From: Streptomyces sp. T12
Lineage (GTDB): Bacteria > Actinomycetota > Actinomycetes > Streptomycetales > Streptomycetaceae
Assembly (NCBI RefSeq): GCF_028736035.1
Contig: NZ_CP117866.1
Coordinates: forward strand, 2,604,001-2,668,000
DNA length: 64,000 bases
Direction of reading: 5' to 3'
The notes under the pieces were generated by a model. The model saw only the letters and a list, made by a program, of their open reading frames with translations. It searched no databases and was not told where the DNA came from. Of the stretch, positions 27,107 to 36,006 are shown in pieces; position 1 is the first letter of the stretch, and every line of letters starts with the position of its first letter. The translations under genes were made by a program, and so were the position numbers.

Positions 27107-27123
27107 GTATCAATGGCTGATAC
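27107..27123. promoter_or_regulatory. Inverted repeat between hisD and the divergent gene
   Basis: GTATCA and TGATAC form a perfect 6-bp inverted repeat around a 5-base spacer, 42 bases upstream of the hisD start and 113 bases from the divergent GTG. It is a candidate operator; no regulator is identified. Confidence 0.4.
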
Positions 27124-27235
27124 AGATCCCTCCGGGAACCCGGAAGATCACCTTCACGTCTAGCGTTCGGGGCGTCACTCAGCGGGCATGAACAGTTGTA
27201 CGAACCCATGAGTAGATGAGGGGGATGGGCGAAAC

Positions 27236-28825
27236 GTGACCGAAGGTGCCGGCCTCCGCGACGGAGACCTGCCGGACGACCTGCCGAACGACCTGACCGC
27301 CGCCGAACTCGGCATGTGGCAGGCCTTCCGCAACGGCAGCGTGTACGACCTGAGCAGCGGCGACACGGTCGTCGACGATCCGCACGGCGGGCATCCCTGG
27401 GGAGACGAGCGGACCGTACGCGCGCGGATCATCTGCTGGCTGCTGCTGGACGGCCCGCCCGCCCTGGCCGGCCGGGTGTCCTCGCTGAAGCTCGTCGGCG
27501 TACGGATCAGCGACGCGATGGACCTCGCGGGCGGCACGGTGGTGCCGTACGTCGAGATGCGCGGCTGCCGCTTCGACCAGGAGATCCGGCTGCCGGAGGC
27601 CCACTTCACGACCGTGCGGCTGGTGGACTGCGCGGTGCCGCGGCTGGAGGCGGCCCGGGTGCACACCGAGGGTGACCTGCATCTGCCGCGCTGCCGCTTC
27701 CAGGGCGGCATCCGCCTCACCGACGCGCAGATCGGCACGGATCTGCTGCTCAACCAGGCGATCGTGTACCGCGACCGCAGCGGCCGCTCGATCGCCGCGG
27801 ACGGCATCAGCGTCGGCCAGGACCTGCAGGCCGAGATGCTGGAGTCGCACGGCGAGCTGAGCCTGCGCGGCGCCAACATCGGCGTGTCGCTGAGCCTGCG
27901 GGGCGCGCGGCTGGTCAACCCGTACACCCGGCTCGCGCTGAACGCCCCCCAGCTGACCGTCGGACGCACGCTGTATCTGACCCCGGCGGGCGTCGGCAGT
28001 CCGCTGCTGAGCGGCCGCACCCCCGCGCACGGGACGCGCATCCAGCGCTTCGCGTGCCAGGGCGGGGTACGCCTGGACGACGGGCGGTTCGGGGACGCGG
28101 TCGACCTGGAGCGGGCCCGGTTCACCTTCACCGACGAGCAGGAGCTGTCCCTGCGCCGCATCCAGACGCCCGAGCTGCGCTTCCTCGGGGAGCGGCCGGA
28201 GCGCGGCCGGGTGGCGCTCTCGGGGGCGCGGGTGGTCAACCTGATGGACCGGGCGGACGCCTGGCCCGGCCCGGGTCTGCTGCACATGGGCGGCTTCAGC
28301 TACGAGAACCTCGTGCCGCGCGGCCCGTTCCCGCTGGAACGGCGGCTGGAGTGGGTGGCCGCCGCGACCGCCGAGTACAACCCGGAGCCGTACGAGCTAC
28401 TGGCCTCCGTCCTGCGCAACGGCGGTGAGGACGAGGACGCGCGCGAGGTGCTGCTCGCCAAGCAGCGCCGACGCCGCGAGACGCTGCCGCCCGCGGCCAA
28501 GCTGTGGGGATACGCGCAGGACTGGATGGTCGCCTACGGCTATCGGCCGGGTCGCGCCGCCGTGTGGATGGCGGTGCTGTGGGCGGCCAGTTCGGTGGCC
28601 TTCGCACACGCCGACCATCCACCGCTGAAGGGCGGCGAGCATCCGACCTGGAACCCGGCCCTGTTCGCCCTCGACCTGCTGCTGCCGGTCATCGACCTGG
28701 GCCAGGTCGGGTTCTGGCAGCTGAGCGGCGCCTGGCAGTGGCTGGCCGCGGCGATGATCCTGCTGGGCTGGATCCTGGCGACGACGGTGGCGGCGGGGGC
28801 GACCCGTATGCTGCGGCGGAGCTGA
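27236..28825 (+). CDS. Membrane protein with repeated beta-helix-like domain
   Basis: The 529-residue protein is not assigned to a named family with certainty. Residues about 80-360 show irregular repeats of about 20 residues (for example [20 protein letters not shown], then [17 protein letters not shown] and [18 protein letters not shown]) that suggest a right-handed beta-helix like pentapeptide-repeat proteins. Residues about 435-525 hold three membrane helices. The rest should face the cytosol. The GTG at 27236 has AGGGGG 12 bases before it. It is divergent from hisD. A scaffold or sensor role is only a guess. Confidence 0.7.
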   Translation: MTEGAGLRDGDLPDDLPNDLTAAELGMWQAFRNGSVYDLSSGDTVVDDPHGGHPWGDERTVRARIICWLLLDGPPALAGRVSSLKLVGVRISDAMDLAGGTVVPYVEMRGCRFDQEIRLPEAHFTTVRLVDCAVPRLEAARVHTEGDLHLPRCRFQGGIRLTDAQIGTDLLLNQAIVYRDRSGRSIAADGISVGQDLQAEMLESHGELSLRGANIGVSLSLRGARLVNPYTRLALNAPQLTVGRTLYLTPAGVGSPLLSGRTPAHGTRIQRFACQGGVRLDDGRFGDAVDLERARFTFTDEQELSLRRIQTPELRFLGERPERGRVALSGARVVNLMDRADAWPGPGLLHMGGFSYENLVPRGPFPLERRLEWVAAATAEYNPEPYELLASVLRNGGEDEDAREVLLAKQRRRRETLPPAAKLWGYAQDWMVAYGYRPGRAAVWMAVLWAASSVAFAHADHPPLKGGEHPTWNPALFALDLLLPVIDLGQVGFWQLSGAWQWLAAAMILLGWILATTVAAGATRMLRRS

Positions 28826-28985
28826 GACGGCTGAGGTCCTTGAGGTCAGTGGGGCTGCTGAGCCGAGGTCACCGATGTCCGACTGTTGTTGAACAGTTGA
28901 CCTTTACCGGTTCTTGACCGATCCGTGTACAACTTTCCGCGGGTTGCCCGTTCCCTATGGCGCGGGCGCGACCAGCGGACTTTCA

Positions 28986-30032
28986 ATGGTCGACACCATG
29001 GCTCTACCGCTCCCGTTCGGCCGCGCGTCCCGGCCGGCAAGGACCGTAGAACACCCCGCCGTCGGGCTCCCCGCCGACGCCGAGGTGCTCCTCGACGCGC
29101 CCGACGACCGCCTCGGACCCGCGCTGGTCGCGGCCGGGCGGGGCGCCTACGAGACCGCCGCCGAGCTGCTCGCCACCACCCGGCACAGAGCGCAGTGGGA
29201 GTGCCGAGACGGGTACGCGCTGCGCCTGGCCTCCTTCGCGCGCTCGCGGCCGGAGTGGCTGGAGGCCTGGTGCGCGGCCGCCCCGCACGACCCGGACGCG
29301 CTGCTGATCCGGGCCCAGCTGGCGGTGGACCGCGCCTGGCAGTCCCCTGCCCGGGCCGAGCTGCTGCGCGGGGTGAGCCCGCTGATCACCGCCGCCGCCC
29401 GCGCCGACGACCGCGACCCGGTGCCGTGGCGGATCGCGCTGGACCACGCGCGCGGCTCACGCGCCGGGCACACGTACTTCGGGGAACTGTGGGAAGCGGC
29501 GCTGCGCCGCGCTCCGCTCCACTACGGCTGCCATGTGGCGGCCCTGCGCTACCTCGCCACGTCCTGGCACGGCTCCCACCGGGAGTGCCTCGACTTCGCC
29601 GACCGGGCCGCGCAGGACGCCCCGGCCGACTCCCTGGTACAGGCGCTGCCTACCCGGGCCGTCCTCGCCTACCTGAACGACGGCTGCGGTCCGGGCGTGC
29701 CGCCCGAGCGGCTGGACACGGCGGCCGACCGCGCGATCACGCTCTCCGCCCGCTTCCCGGCCGCCGACCTCTGGCCGGCCGCGATCCGCAACAAGCTGAC
29801 GTACGTCCTGGTACGGCTGGGCCGCTGGGAGGACGCCCTGGAGCAACTGCGCCTGATCGGCCCGTATGCCACCTCCTTCCCGTGGATCCGGTTCTCGGAC
29901 GATCCACTGGGCCGGTTCCTGGAGGTACGCGACGAAGTGCGGCAGCGGACGGCCTCCGCTCCGCCCCGGAGTGCGAGTGCCGGTCATCCACGGAGTGGGC
30001 GCGCCGGACGCGTGCACTCCGGCGACCACTAG
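28986..30032 (+). CDS. Hypothetical helical-repeat protein
   Basis: The protein, 348 residues from the ATG at 28986, is almost wholly helical, with TPR-like stretches such as ALVAAGRGAYETAAELLATT, LRAQLAVDRAWQ-type segments (read as LLIRAQLAVDRAWQ) and RLGRWEDALEQLRLIGPY. There is no signal peptide or membrane helix. An ATG at 28998 is an alternative start; a TTG at 28914 is too close to the promoter-like sequence. The C-terminus is short and basic. The function is unknown. It ends where a promoter-like TAGGCT for the next gene begins. Confidence 0.7.
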   Translation: MVDTMALPLPFGRASRPARTVEHPAVGLPADAEVLLDAPDDRLGPALVAAGRGAYETAAELLATTRHRAQWECRDGYALRLASFARSRPEWLEAWCAAAPHDPDALLIRAQLAVDRAWQSPARAELLRGVSPLITAAARADDRDPVPWRIALDHARGSRAGHTYFGELWEAALRRAPLHYGCHVAALRYLATSWHGSHRECLDFADRAAQDAPADSLVQALPTRAVLAYLNDGCGPGVPPERLDTAADRAITLSARFPAADLWPAAIRNKLTYVLVRLGRWEDALEQLRLIGPYATSFPWIRFSDDPLGRFLEVRDEVRQRTASAPPRSASAGHPRSGRAGRVHSGDH

Positions 30033-30043
30033 GCTTTGGCGCC

Positions 30044-30781
30044 GTGACCGTCCGTCTTCCGCTCTTCCCCCTGAACTCGGTGCTGTTCCCGGGGCTCGTG
30101 CTGCCGCTGAACGTCTTCGAAGAGCGCTATCGCGCCATGATGCGCGATCTTCTGAAGACCCCCGAGGAGGAACCGCGCCGTTTCGCCGTCGTGGCGATCC
30201 GCGACGGCCATGAGGTGGCCCAGAGCGCCCCCGGCATGCCGGACCCCACATCCATCCCCGAGCGCGGCCCCGCGGCGGGCTTCGGGCCGGACCCGGTCAA
30301 GGCGTTCCACGGGGTGGGCTGTGTGGCCGACGCGGCGACGATCCGGGAGCGGGCCGACGGCACGTTCGAGGTGCTGGCGACGGGAACGACTCGCGTACGC
30401 CTGCTGTCGGTGGACGCGTCGGGCCCGTTCCTGACGGCGGAGCTGGAGGAACTGCCGGATGAGCAGGGTGACGAGGCGGGGGCGCTGGCGGAAGGGGTGC
30501 TGCGCGCGTTCCGCCAGTACCAGAAGCGCCTGGCGGGCGCACGCGAACGCAGTCTGTCCACCACGGCCGACCTCCCGGACCAGCCCTCGGTCGTCTCCTA
30601 CCTGGTGGCGGCCGCGATGATGCTGGACACCCCGACGAAGCAGCGCCTGCTCCAGGCTCCGGACATCGCCTCCCGCCTGCGCGACGAGCTGAAACTCCTT
30701 CGCACCGAGACCTCGATCATCCGTACGCTGCCCTCGCTGCCGGCGTCGGATCTGACGCGCGGTCCGACGAGTCTCAACTGA
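30044..30781 (+). CDS. LON substrate-binding domain protein
   Basis: The 245-residue protein consists of a Lon N-terminal (PUA-like) domain without ATPase or protease parts. It begins VRLPLFPLNSVLFPGLVLPL, has NVFEERYRAMM and FHGVGCVADAATI, and ends in a helical bundle (about 140-235). Such stand-alone proteins are thought to bind unfolded polypeptides, but no role is established here. The GTG at 30044 lies 8 bases after TAGGCT (30030-30035), suggesting a leaderless start. It ends 10 bases before the YbaK-like gene. Confidence 0.85.
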   Translation: MTVRLPLFPLNSVLFPGLVLPLNVFEERYRAMMRDLLKTPEEEPRRFAVVAIRDGHEVAQSAPGMPDPTSIPERGPAAGFGPDPVKAFHGVGCVADAATIRERADGTFEVLATGTTRVRLLSVDASGPFLTAELEELPDEQGDEAGALAEGVLRAFRQYQKRLAGARERSLSTTADLPDQPSVVSYLVAAAMMLDTPTKQRLLQAPDIASRLRDELKLLRTETSIIRTLPSLPASDLTRGPTSLN

Positions 30782-30791
30782 GCGGAACGAC

Positions 30792-31301
30792 ATGGCGAAG
30801 AAGGCGAAGAAGGCCCAGCAACAATCGGGCGGCGGCACTCCCGCGACGGTGGCGCTGTCGGCCGCGGGCGTCGAGTACACGATCCACGCCTACGACCACG
30901 ACCCCTCCCACCCGTCCTACGGCGAGGAGGCGGCGCAGGCGATGGGCGTCTCCCCCGACCGGGTCTTCAAGACCCTCGTGGCGGACGTGGACGGCACCCT
31001 GACCGTGGCGGTGGTCCCGGTGGCCGGCCAGCTGGACCTCAAGGCCCTGGCGTCGGCGGTCCGCGGCAAGCGCGCCGCGATGGCCGACCCGGCGCTGGCC
31101 GAACGCACCACGGGCTACGTCCGGGGCGGCATCTCCCCGCTGGGCCAGCGCAAGAAGCTCCCCACGGTCCTGGACGCCTCGGCCTCCGCCCACCCCACGA
31201 TCTGCATCTCGGCGGGCCGCCGCGGCCTGGAGGTCGAACTCTCCCCCGACGACCTGGCCAAGCTCACGAACGCGACCCTGGCCCCCATCGGGCGTGCGTG
31301 A
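30792..31301 (+). CDS. ybaK: Cys-tRNA(Pro)/Cys-tRNA(Cys) deacylase YbaK
   Basis: The 169-residue protein is a YbaK/EbsC-type editing enzyme that removes cysteine wrongly attached to tRNA-Pro. After a Lys/Gln-rich N-terminus it shows YTIHAYDHDP, EEAAQAMGVSPDRVFKTLVA with the invariant Lys, VVPVAGQLDLKALA, GYVRGGISPLGQRKKLPTVL and ICISAGRRGLEVELSPDDL. The ATG at 30792 is 10 bases after the LON-domain gene on the same strand. Its length fits the family. Confidence 0.92.
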   Translation: MAKKAKKAQQQSGGGTPATVALSAAGVEYTIHAYDHDPSHPSYGEEAAQAMGVSPDRVFKTLVADVDGTLTVAVVPVAGQLDLKALASAVRGKRAAMADPALAERTTGYVRGGISPLGQRKKLPTVLDASASAHPTICISAGRRGLEVELSPDDLAKLTNATLAPIGRA

Positions 31302-31342
31302 CCCCTCGACGAACCCGGTCTCCTCGGTTAAGTACGAGGGAC

Positions 31343-31417
31343 ATGTCGAAGAAAACGCGGAAACGCAAGTGGCGCATCAAGAAGGGCCGCTCGAACCACG
31401 GACACCGCCCGGCGTAG
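31343..31417 (+). CDS. 50S ribosomal protein bL37 (24 residues)
   Basis: A 24-codon frame from the ATG at 31343 encodes a very basic peptide: MSKKTRKRKWRIKKGRS, then NHGHRPA. The Lys/Arg-rich body ending in (S/A)NHGxRP matches bL37, the tiny large-subunit protein found in actinobacterial ribosomes (Mycobacterium). GAGGG lies only 2 bases before the ATG, and a TAAGTA element ends 8 bases before it, so a leaderless start is possible. It lies 41 bases after the ybaK-like gene. The call rests on recalled sequence similarity. Confidence 0.78.
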   Translation: MSKKTRKRKWRIKKGRSNHGHRPA

Positions 31418-31454
31418 GGACCGACGACTCTCCAGTGCCGGTCCGCGTCATTCA

Positions 31455-31630
31455 GCCCGTCTGGGGGTGCCCCCCTGGGGGAGTTTGAGGACGAGGCCCG
31501 TTCAGGGCCGAAAGCGGGGGTCTGGGGGCCGCAGGCCCCCAGGAGGCGGGGTCGAAGGGGCGCCAGCCCCTGGGGATGGGACGGGTAGGGGCGGCGGGGG
31601 CGAGAACCCTCGGCGCAACCACCCCCCACC
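31455..31630. repeat. Streptomyces-type intergenic repeat with hairpins
   Basis: This stretch has the wording of an abundant Streptomyces intergenic repeat (GTTTGAGGACGAGGCCCGTT, CAGGGCCGAAAGCGGGGGTC, GATGGGACGGGTAGGGGCGG). It contains the perfect stem TGGGGGCC-GCA-GGCCCCCA (31523-31541) and AGGGGC-GCCA-GCCCCT, which could terminate transcription from both sides. No gene is seen in 31418-31636. Confidence 0.65.
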
Positions 31631-31636
31631 GAAGCC

Positions 31637-32395
31637 CTACGCCGACGGCGGCCCGTACGGCCCCAGCCCCTGCTGCTGCGCCTCCGGAAGCTGCTGATAC
31701 GGATCCGCGTCCCGAGGCCCGAACAACGCCGTCAACCCGAGGTGCACCACCAACGCCGCCAGCGGCCAGGCCAGCCACGCCCCCTTGGCCCCGAGCTTCA
31801 GCGGCGCCGAGAACGCAACCCCCTTGCCCACGTCCTTCGCGTGCCCGATCACATCCTCCGCGGGCCCCAGCCACACCCCGACCCGCCAGGCCAGCAACGA
31901 CCCGAGAAACCCGCCGACGGCCAGCGCCACCACCAGCGGCACACCCCCACGCCGCCGCCAGAGAAAGACCGCAACCGCGCTCACCAGCCCGAACACCAGC
32001 GCGAGCAGAGTGAACGTTCCGTCCACCCCGACCGCCTGCTCCCCCTCGGTGTCCTTGAAGTAGACGACCCAGCTCTTGTCGACGACGTCCCCGACCAGCG
32101 GCACGCTCGGCGCCAGCCACCACCACAGCGCCCCGAGCAGCGCTCCGAAGAGCGCCACCACGACCGCGACGACGGCGGCTTCTCGCACTTCGGTCTTCAT
32201 TCCGGGACCGTCCTGTTCGTACGAGCCATATATGCCGTACGTGCCGTGAGAGCCGTGTGGGTCTTGTGCCCCGGGAGGAGCGCCGTGCACGGCGTCATGC
32301 GGCCCGGAACCCGCGTGCCCGGCAGCGGGCTGCTGCCACGCGTGGCGGGAGGACTGGTCACGGGGCGGCGGCGGAGGAGTCAGCGGAGCGGTCAC
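31637..32395 (-). CDS. DUF2567-like membrane protein
   Basis: The 252-residue protein begins with about 65 disordered residues rich in Pro, His, Gln and Gly, then has four membrane helices (about residues 70-90, 126-146, 152-172 and 200-225). The extracellular loop VGDVVDKSWVVYFKDTEGEQ between helices 1 and 2 fits the DUF2567 family as I recall it. The GTG at 32395 (VTAPLTPPPPP) follows GGCAGG. It lies 34 bases after the ABC permease on the same strand. The function is unknown; a link with the exporter is suggested only by position. Confidence 0.72.
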   Translation of the reverse strand: MTAPLTPPPPPRDQSSRHAWQQPAAGHAGSGPHDAVHGAPPGAQDPHGSHGTYGIYGSYEQDGPGMKTEVREAAVVAVVVALFGALLGALWWWLAPSVPLVGDVVDKSWVVYFKDTEGEQAVGVDGTFTLLALVFGLVSAVAVFLWRRRGGVPLVVALAVGGFLGSLLAWRVGVWLGPAEDVIGHAKDVGKGVAFSAPLKLGAKGAWLAWPLAALVVHLGLTALFGPRDADPYQQLPEAQQQGLGPYGPPSA

Positions 32396-32429
32396 CCTGC
32401 CATCGTGCCAGGCTGGCCTGTGCGGCGCG

Positions 32430-33254
32430 TCACCGGACGGCGGCCCGGCGGTACGCCCAGGTGGCGACGGCCAGCGAGACGACGCCGACCACGCCGCACA
32501 CGGCGAGGTCACCCAGCACGAAGGCCCAGTCGGGGTGCGGTCCGAAGGTCCGCGCGAAGGCCTCCACGCCGTACGTCGACGGCAGCAGGTCCCGCGCGAA
32601 CCGCACCACCTCCGGCATCCGGTCGGCCGGCAGCACCCCCAGCAGCAGCGCCGCGGACATCCCCAACTGCCCGAGCAGCGTGGCCAGTTCCGGCCGCGGC
32701 GCGAGCAGCCCGAGCGCCGCCCCCAGCCCGGCGAGCGCGGCCCCGGCCAGCGGGATCACCGCGACGAGCACCCACAGATGCGCCACCGGCAACCCGAACA
32801 GCGCGCACCCGAAGAGCGCCGTCACCACGGTCCCCGGCACGGTGAAGGAGGCGTACGCCCCCGCCGCCCCGAGCACCACGGCGGCCGGCGGCACCGGCAG
32901 CGTGGCGTAGTGGTCGAGTCCGCCGCTGGCCCGCAGCTGCCCGAAGTACTGCGCGAGCAGGTTCAGCGCGACGAAGGCGACCACGAGCACGGCCGACCCG
33001 GCCACCACGGCCTGCGCCTCGGCCCCGCCGTCCACGACACCGCGCATCAGGATCATGATCCCGATCGACTGGAAGGTCGCCACGAACAGCAGCGGGATGC
33101 GCGCGACCCGGGCCCGGGACAGCTGCGCCCGGTACACCGCGCACAGCGACGGCCACAGCCGCGCCCGCGGCCCGAGCTCGGCCACGGCCGGACGGGCCGT
33201 CTCGTCCACGGCCAGGGCGCTGCCCGGCAGAACCTCGGCGGGTACGACACTCAC
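32430..33254 (-). CDS. ABC-2 type transporter permease
   Basis: The 274-residue protein has six membrane helices in the ABC-2 pattern, with the extended hydrophilic region GQLRASGGLDHYATLPVPP between helices 2 and 3 and LLPADRMP-type sequence (read as GVLPADRMPEVVRFARDLLP) before the last helix. It should form the channel for the ATPase encoded 100 bases upstream on the same strand (33355-34374). The substrate is unknown. The GTG at 33254 is the only reasonable start. Confidence 0.87.
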   Translation of the reverse strand: MSVVPAEVLPGSALAVDETARPAVAELGPRARLWPSLCAVYRAQLSRARVARIPLLFVATFQSIGIMILMRGVVDGGAEAQAVVAGSAVLVVAFVALNLLAQYFGQLRASGGLDHYATLPVPPAAVVLGAAGAYASFTVPGTVVTALFGCALFGLPVAHLWVLVAVIPLAGAALAGLGAALGLLAPRPELATLLGQLGMSAALLLGVLPADRMPEVVRFARDLLPSTYGVEAFARTFGPHPDWAFVLGDLAVCGVVGVVSLAVATWAYRRAAVR

Positions 33255-33292
33255 GTGGCGCTGCTCCCTTTCACACGGGGGATCACTGGGGA

Positions 33293-33328
33293 GGTGGCCC
33301 TGTTCCGTCCGGTGGCCCTGTTCCGTAC
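33293..33328. repeat. Tandem 18-bp repeat between the ABC genes
   Basis: Two adjacent 18-mers, GGTGGCCCTGTTCCGTCC and GGTGGCCCTGTTCCGTAC, differ at two positions and lie between the ATPase stop and the permease start. Confidence 0.7.
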
Positions 33329-33354
33329 GGATACGGATGCGGCGGTCTGCGTAC

Positions 33355-34374
33355 TCAAGCCTTCACCAGCCCCTGCTGTGCGGCTCCGCCCAGCGCCAGA
33401 TAGACGTCCTCCAGGCTGGGCGTGGCGAGCGTGAAGTCGTCCAGCGCGGCGAAGGCGGCCCCGCCGGTGACGGTGGCGACGACCGCGCGGGCCTCCTCGG
33501 GGGCGAGCCGCAGCGTCCAGCGCCGCCCGGACTCCACGACCCGGTCCTGCAGCGCGGCGACCTCGGGCACCTCCAGGGGCGCCCGGTCCCGCCACAGCAG
33601 CTCGACCCGTACCTCGCCCGCGACCCGCTCCTTGAGCCCGGAGGGTGTGTCACAGGCGATCACGCGGCCCCGGTCGAGCACCGCGACCCGGTCGAGCACG
33701 GTCTCGGCCTCGATGACGTTGTGGGTGACGAGCAGCACGGTCGTCCCGCGCTCGGCCCGCCGCCGGTCCACGGCCGACCACACGGCCCGCCGCGCCACCG
33801 GGTCCATCGCGGTGGTCGGCTCGTCGAGCACGAGCAGCGGCCGCTCCCCGACCAGCGCGGCGGCGAAGCAGGCCAGCCGACGCTGCCCGCCGGACAGCTT
33901 CTTGATCGGCCGCCCGGCAAGCGGCCCGAGGCCCAGCTCGTCGAGTACGGCGTCCCGCTCGGCGCGCGCCTGCCGCACGTCCAGGCCGCGCAGCCGCCCG
34001 GTCGTCTCGGCGGCGAGGGACACGGTCAGCTCGTCGAGGGCCGTCGACTCCTGCCCGAGGTAGGCGAGGATGCGGGCGGCCCGCTCCGGGTGCCGCACGA
34101 TGTCGTGCCCGAGGATCTCCACGCTGCCGCAGTCGGGCCGCATCAGCCCGGTGAGCTGTCGTACGAGGGTGGTCTTGCCGGCGCCGTTCGGGCCGAGCAG
34201 CCCGAAGATCTCGCCGCGCCGGATGTCCAGCCGTACGTCGTCGGTGGCCCGCACCTCGGGCGTCCCGGGCGCCCCGCGCCGCCCTCGTACGGCCGGATAG
34301 GTCTTGGTCAGCCCGCGCACGGCACACACGACATCCCCACTGTGCCGAAGTGCCTGTCCCGCGCGCGTACTCAC
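33355..34374 (-). CDS. ABC transporter ATP-binding protein (drug/antibiotic exporter type)
   Basis: The protein, 339 residues from the GTG at 34374, contains a full ABC ATPase: Walker A GLLGPNGAGKTTL, the Q-loop at YLGQE, signature KKLSGGQRRLA, Walker B LLVLDEPTTAMDP and the H-loop LLVTHNVIEAE. The C-terminal part after about residue 250 is the extension found in DrrA-like exporters. A longer start at 34440 exists. A TAGTCT element ends 8 bases before the GTG at 34374, so translation may start leaderless there. It pairs with the permease at 32430-33254. Confidence 0.88.
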   Translation of the reverse strand: MSTRAGQALRHSGDVVCAVRGLTKTYPAVRGRRGAPGTPEVRATDDVRLDIRRGEIFGLLGPNGAGKTTLVRQLTGLMRPDCGSVEILGHDIVRHPERAARILAYLGQESTALDELTVSLAAETTGRLRGLDVRQARAERDAVLDELGLGPLAGRPIKKLSGGQRRLACFAAALVGERPLLVLDEPTTAMDPVARRAVWSAVDRRRAERGTTVLLVTHNVIEAETVLDRVAVLDRGRVIACDTPSGLKERVAGEVRVELLWRDRAPLEVPEVAALQDRVVESGRRWTLRLAPEEARAVVATVTGGAAFAALDDFTLATPSLEDVYLALGGAAQQGLVKA

Positions 34375-34540
34375 AAGGGACGAGACTACGGGGTCCGCAA
34401 CCCCGATCCGCCCTCGGGTCGGCCACTCGGCACAAACCACCAGCTCGCCGTAGGAAATCCGCCGGTGGCCCCAAATCCGCCGTAACGGCGTTCAACCCCG
34501 ACGACGCGTCCCGGGGGTGCCGAGCTCACCTCGGCCCGCG

Positions 34541-35770
34541 TCATTCACCCGCGGGCGCATGCTCCGCGGCCGTCCGCACATCGATCTCCCGCCAGAACCC
34601 GGCCCGGATCGCGTACCGATCATGCTCGTCGATCTGGTCGTCCTTGTGCGCGAGCAACCCGAACCGAGCCGCGTACCGCAGCAGCTCCCCGTCGATCCGA
34701 TGCGGAATCCGCGGATACATCCCGGACAGCTTCTGCAGATGGCCCTGCTCCCCCAGCCGCTCCATCCACCGTCGCGCGAAGACCTGCCCCACCTCGTACG
34801 GATCGCCGCCGACCGTGGTGATGTCCTCCTCCCGGTCGGCCCACCGCTGCTCCGCCGTGGTCAGCTGCGCGAGCGTCGGCATCGAGGCGGCGTCGGGCGG
34901 CTCGGCCGCGACGCCGGGCCGGTCCACCCACCCCTTGTCGGAGGACCAGCGCAGCGTTGCGCTGGCGGGGGGCTGGGCCGACTGGACGCCGGGCGCGCGC
35001 AGGGCGGCGAGGTCCTTCGGCGTGGGCACGCCCTTGGGCGCCGGCACCCGCTCCTGCGTGCCGTTCTCCGAGGCGGCGGCCGCCGGGGCGTGCTCGCCCT
35101 CGTCGGCGGGCCGCTCGGTCCTCGCGCCGAGCGCGGAGTCGGGCAGCGGCGCGGACAGGATCGCGGCGATCTCGGGCCGGGGCACCGGCGGCGGCGCGCA
35201 GACTCCGGTGAGCTCCTTGGCGCGTACGGCCTTGGTGATCCACGTACGGTCGAGCACGCGCCGTTCGTCGGCCTCGGCGACCAGGTCCTCGGACTGGTTG
35301 TAGTCCCCGTCGGCGGCCTGCACCGCCCACAGGTGTACGGCGACGCCGTGCTCCTTGGCGGCCATCATGCCCGGCAGCAGATCACCGTCGCCGGTCACCA
35401 GCACCACGTCCGAGCAGGCGCGGTTGCGGGCCAACTCGGTGAGCTCGGCGTGCATCGCGGCGTCCACGCCCTTCTGGGCCCAGCGGCCGTCGCTGCGGGT
35501 CAGGGCGCCCAGCCGGACGGTGACCCGCGGCATCACCCGCAGCCTGCGGTGCTCGGGCTGCGGGACGCGGTCGGGGGCGCCGTCGAACCAGTAGATGCGC
35601 AGCAGGGGCTGCTGCGTGTCCGACTCGGCGCGTTCGCGCAGGCCCTGGATGAGGGCGGCGTGGTCGACGGTGATCCGGGACCGGGAGGGCTCCCCGGCGA
35701 GGAGGCTCGCGGCGGCCCCCAGCAGATACCCGGCGTCCACCAGGACGATGCAGCGGTCCACGCGACTCAC
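34541..35770 (-). CDS. NYN (PIN-like nuclease) domain protein
   Basis: The 409-residue protein starts with an NYN domain, a PIN-like fold that cleaves RNA: CIVLVDAGYLLGAAA with the first acidic residue, KGVDAAMHAELTELA and VVLVTGDGDLLPGM carrying the other Asp residues. Residues about 190-300 are a low-complexity Pro/Ala/Glu linker. The C-terminal 105 residues form a second domain (VGQVFARRWMERLGEQGHLQ) that resembles OST-HTH/LOTUS-type helical domains. It is monocistronic. RNA processing or decay is inferred; no target is known. Confidence 0.85.
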   Translation of the reverse strand: MSRVDRCIVLVDAGYLLGAAASLLAGEPSRSRITVDHAALIQGLRERAESDTQQPLLRIYWFDGAPDRVPQPEHRRLRVMPRVTVRLGALTRSDGRWAQKGVDAAMHAELTELARNRACSDVVLVTGDGDLLPGMMAAKEHGVAVHLWAVQAADGDYNQSEDLVAEADERRVLDRTWITKAVRAKELTGVCAPPPVPRPEIAAILSAPLPDSALGARTERPADEGEHAPAAAASENGTQERVPAPKGVPTPKDLAALRAPGVQSAQPPASATLRWSSDKGWVDRPGVAAEPPDAASMPTLAQLTTAEQRWADREEDITTVGGDPYEVGQVFARRWMERLGEQGHLQKLSGMYPRIPHRIDGELLRYAARFGLLAHKDDQIDEHDRYAIRAGFWREIDVRTAAEHAPAGE

Positions 35771-36006
35771 CCTCTTCCTGGGAGGTTTGCTTGGGGCTTC
35801 CTTCGAGTCTGCCCGACCACGCGGGGGTTAACGGGGCGAACTCGATCTTCGGCGTGGCGTTTCGAGGCATCGCCGCCCCGGCGCGCCATGCCTCGCGCCC
35901 CGACAACCCCCGTTACACACGGTAATTATCCGAAATGCACTCTTCGTCAGCCTATGTGAATCTGGTCCCGGCCCTGGCCCCTAGATCCCCCACAGGAGGC
36001 ATCACC

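Noticed and set aside
28897..28933. Two TTGACC boxes followed by TACAAC as a promoter
   Set aside because: The spacings (25 and 8 bases) do not fit a vegetative promoter, so no promoter is called for the gene at 28986.
33354..34540. Second overlapping gene upstream of the ABC ATPase
   Set aside because: The 166-base gap 34375-34540 has only short frames with no ribosome binding site or conserved motif.
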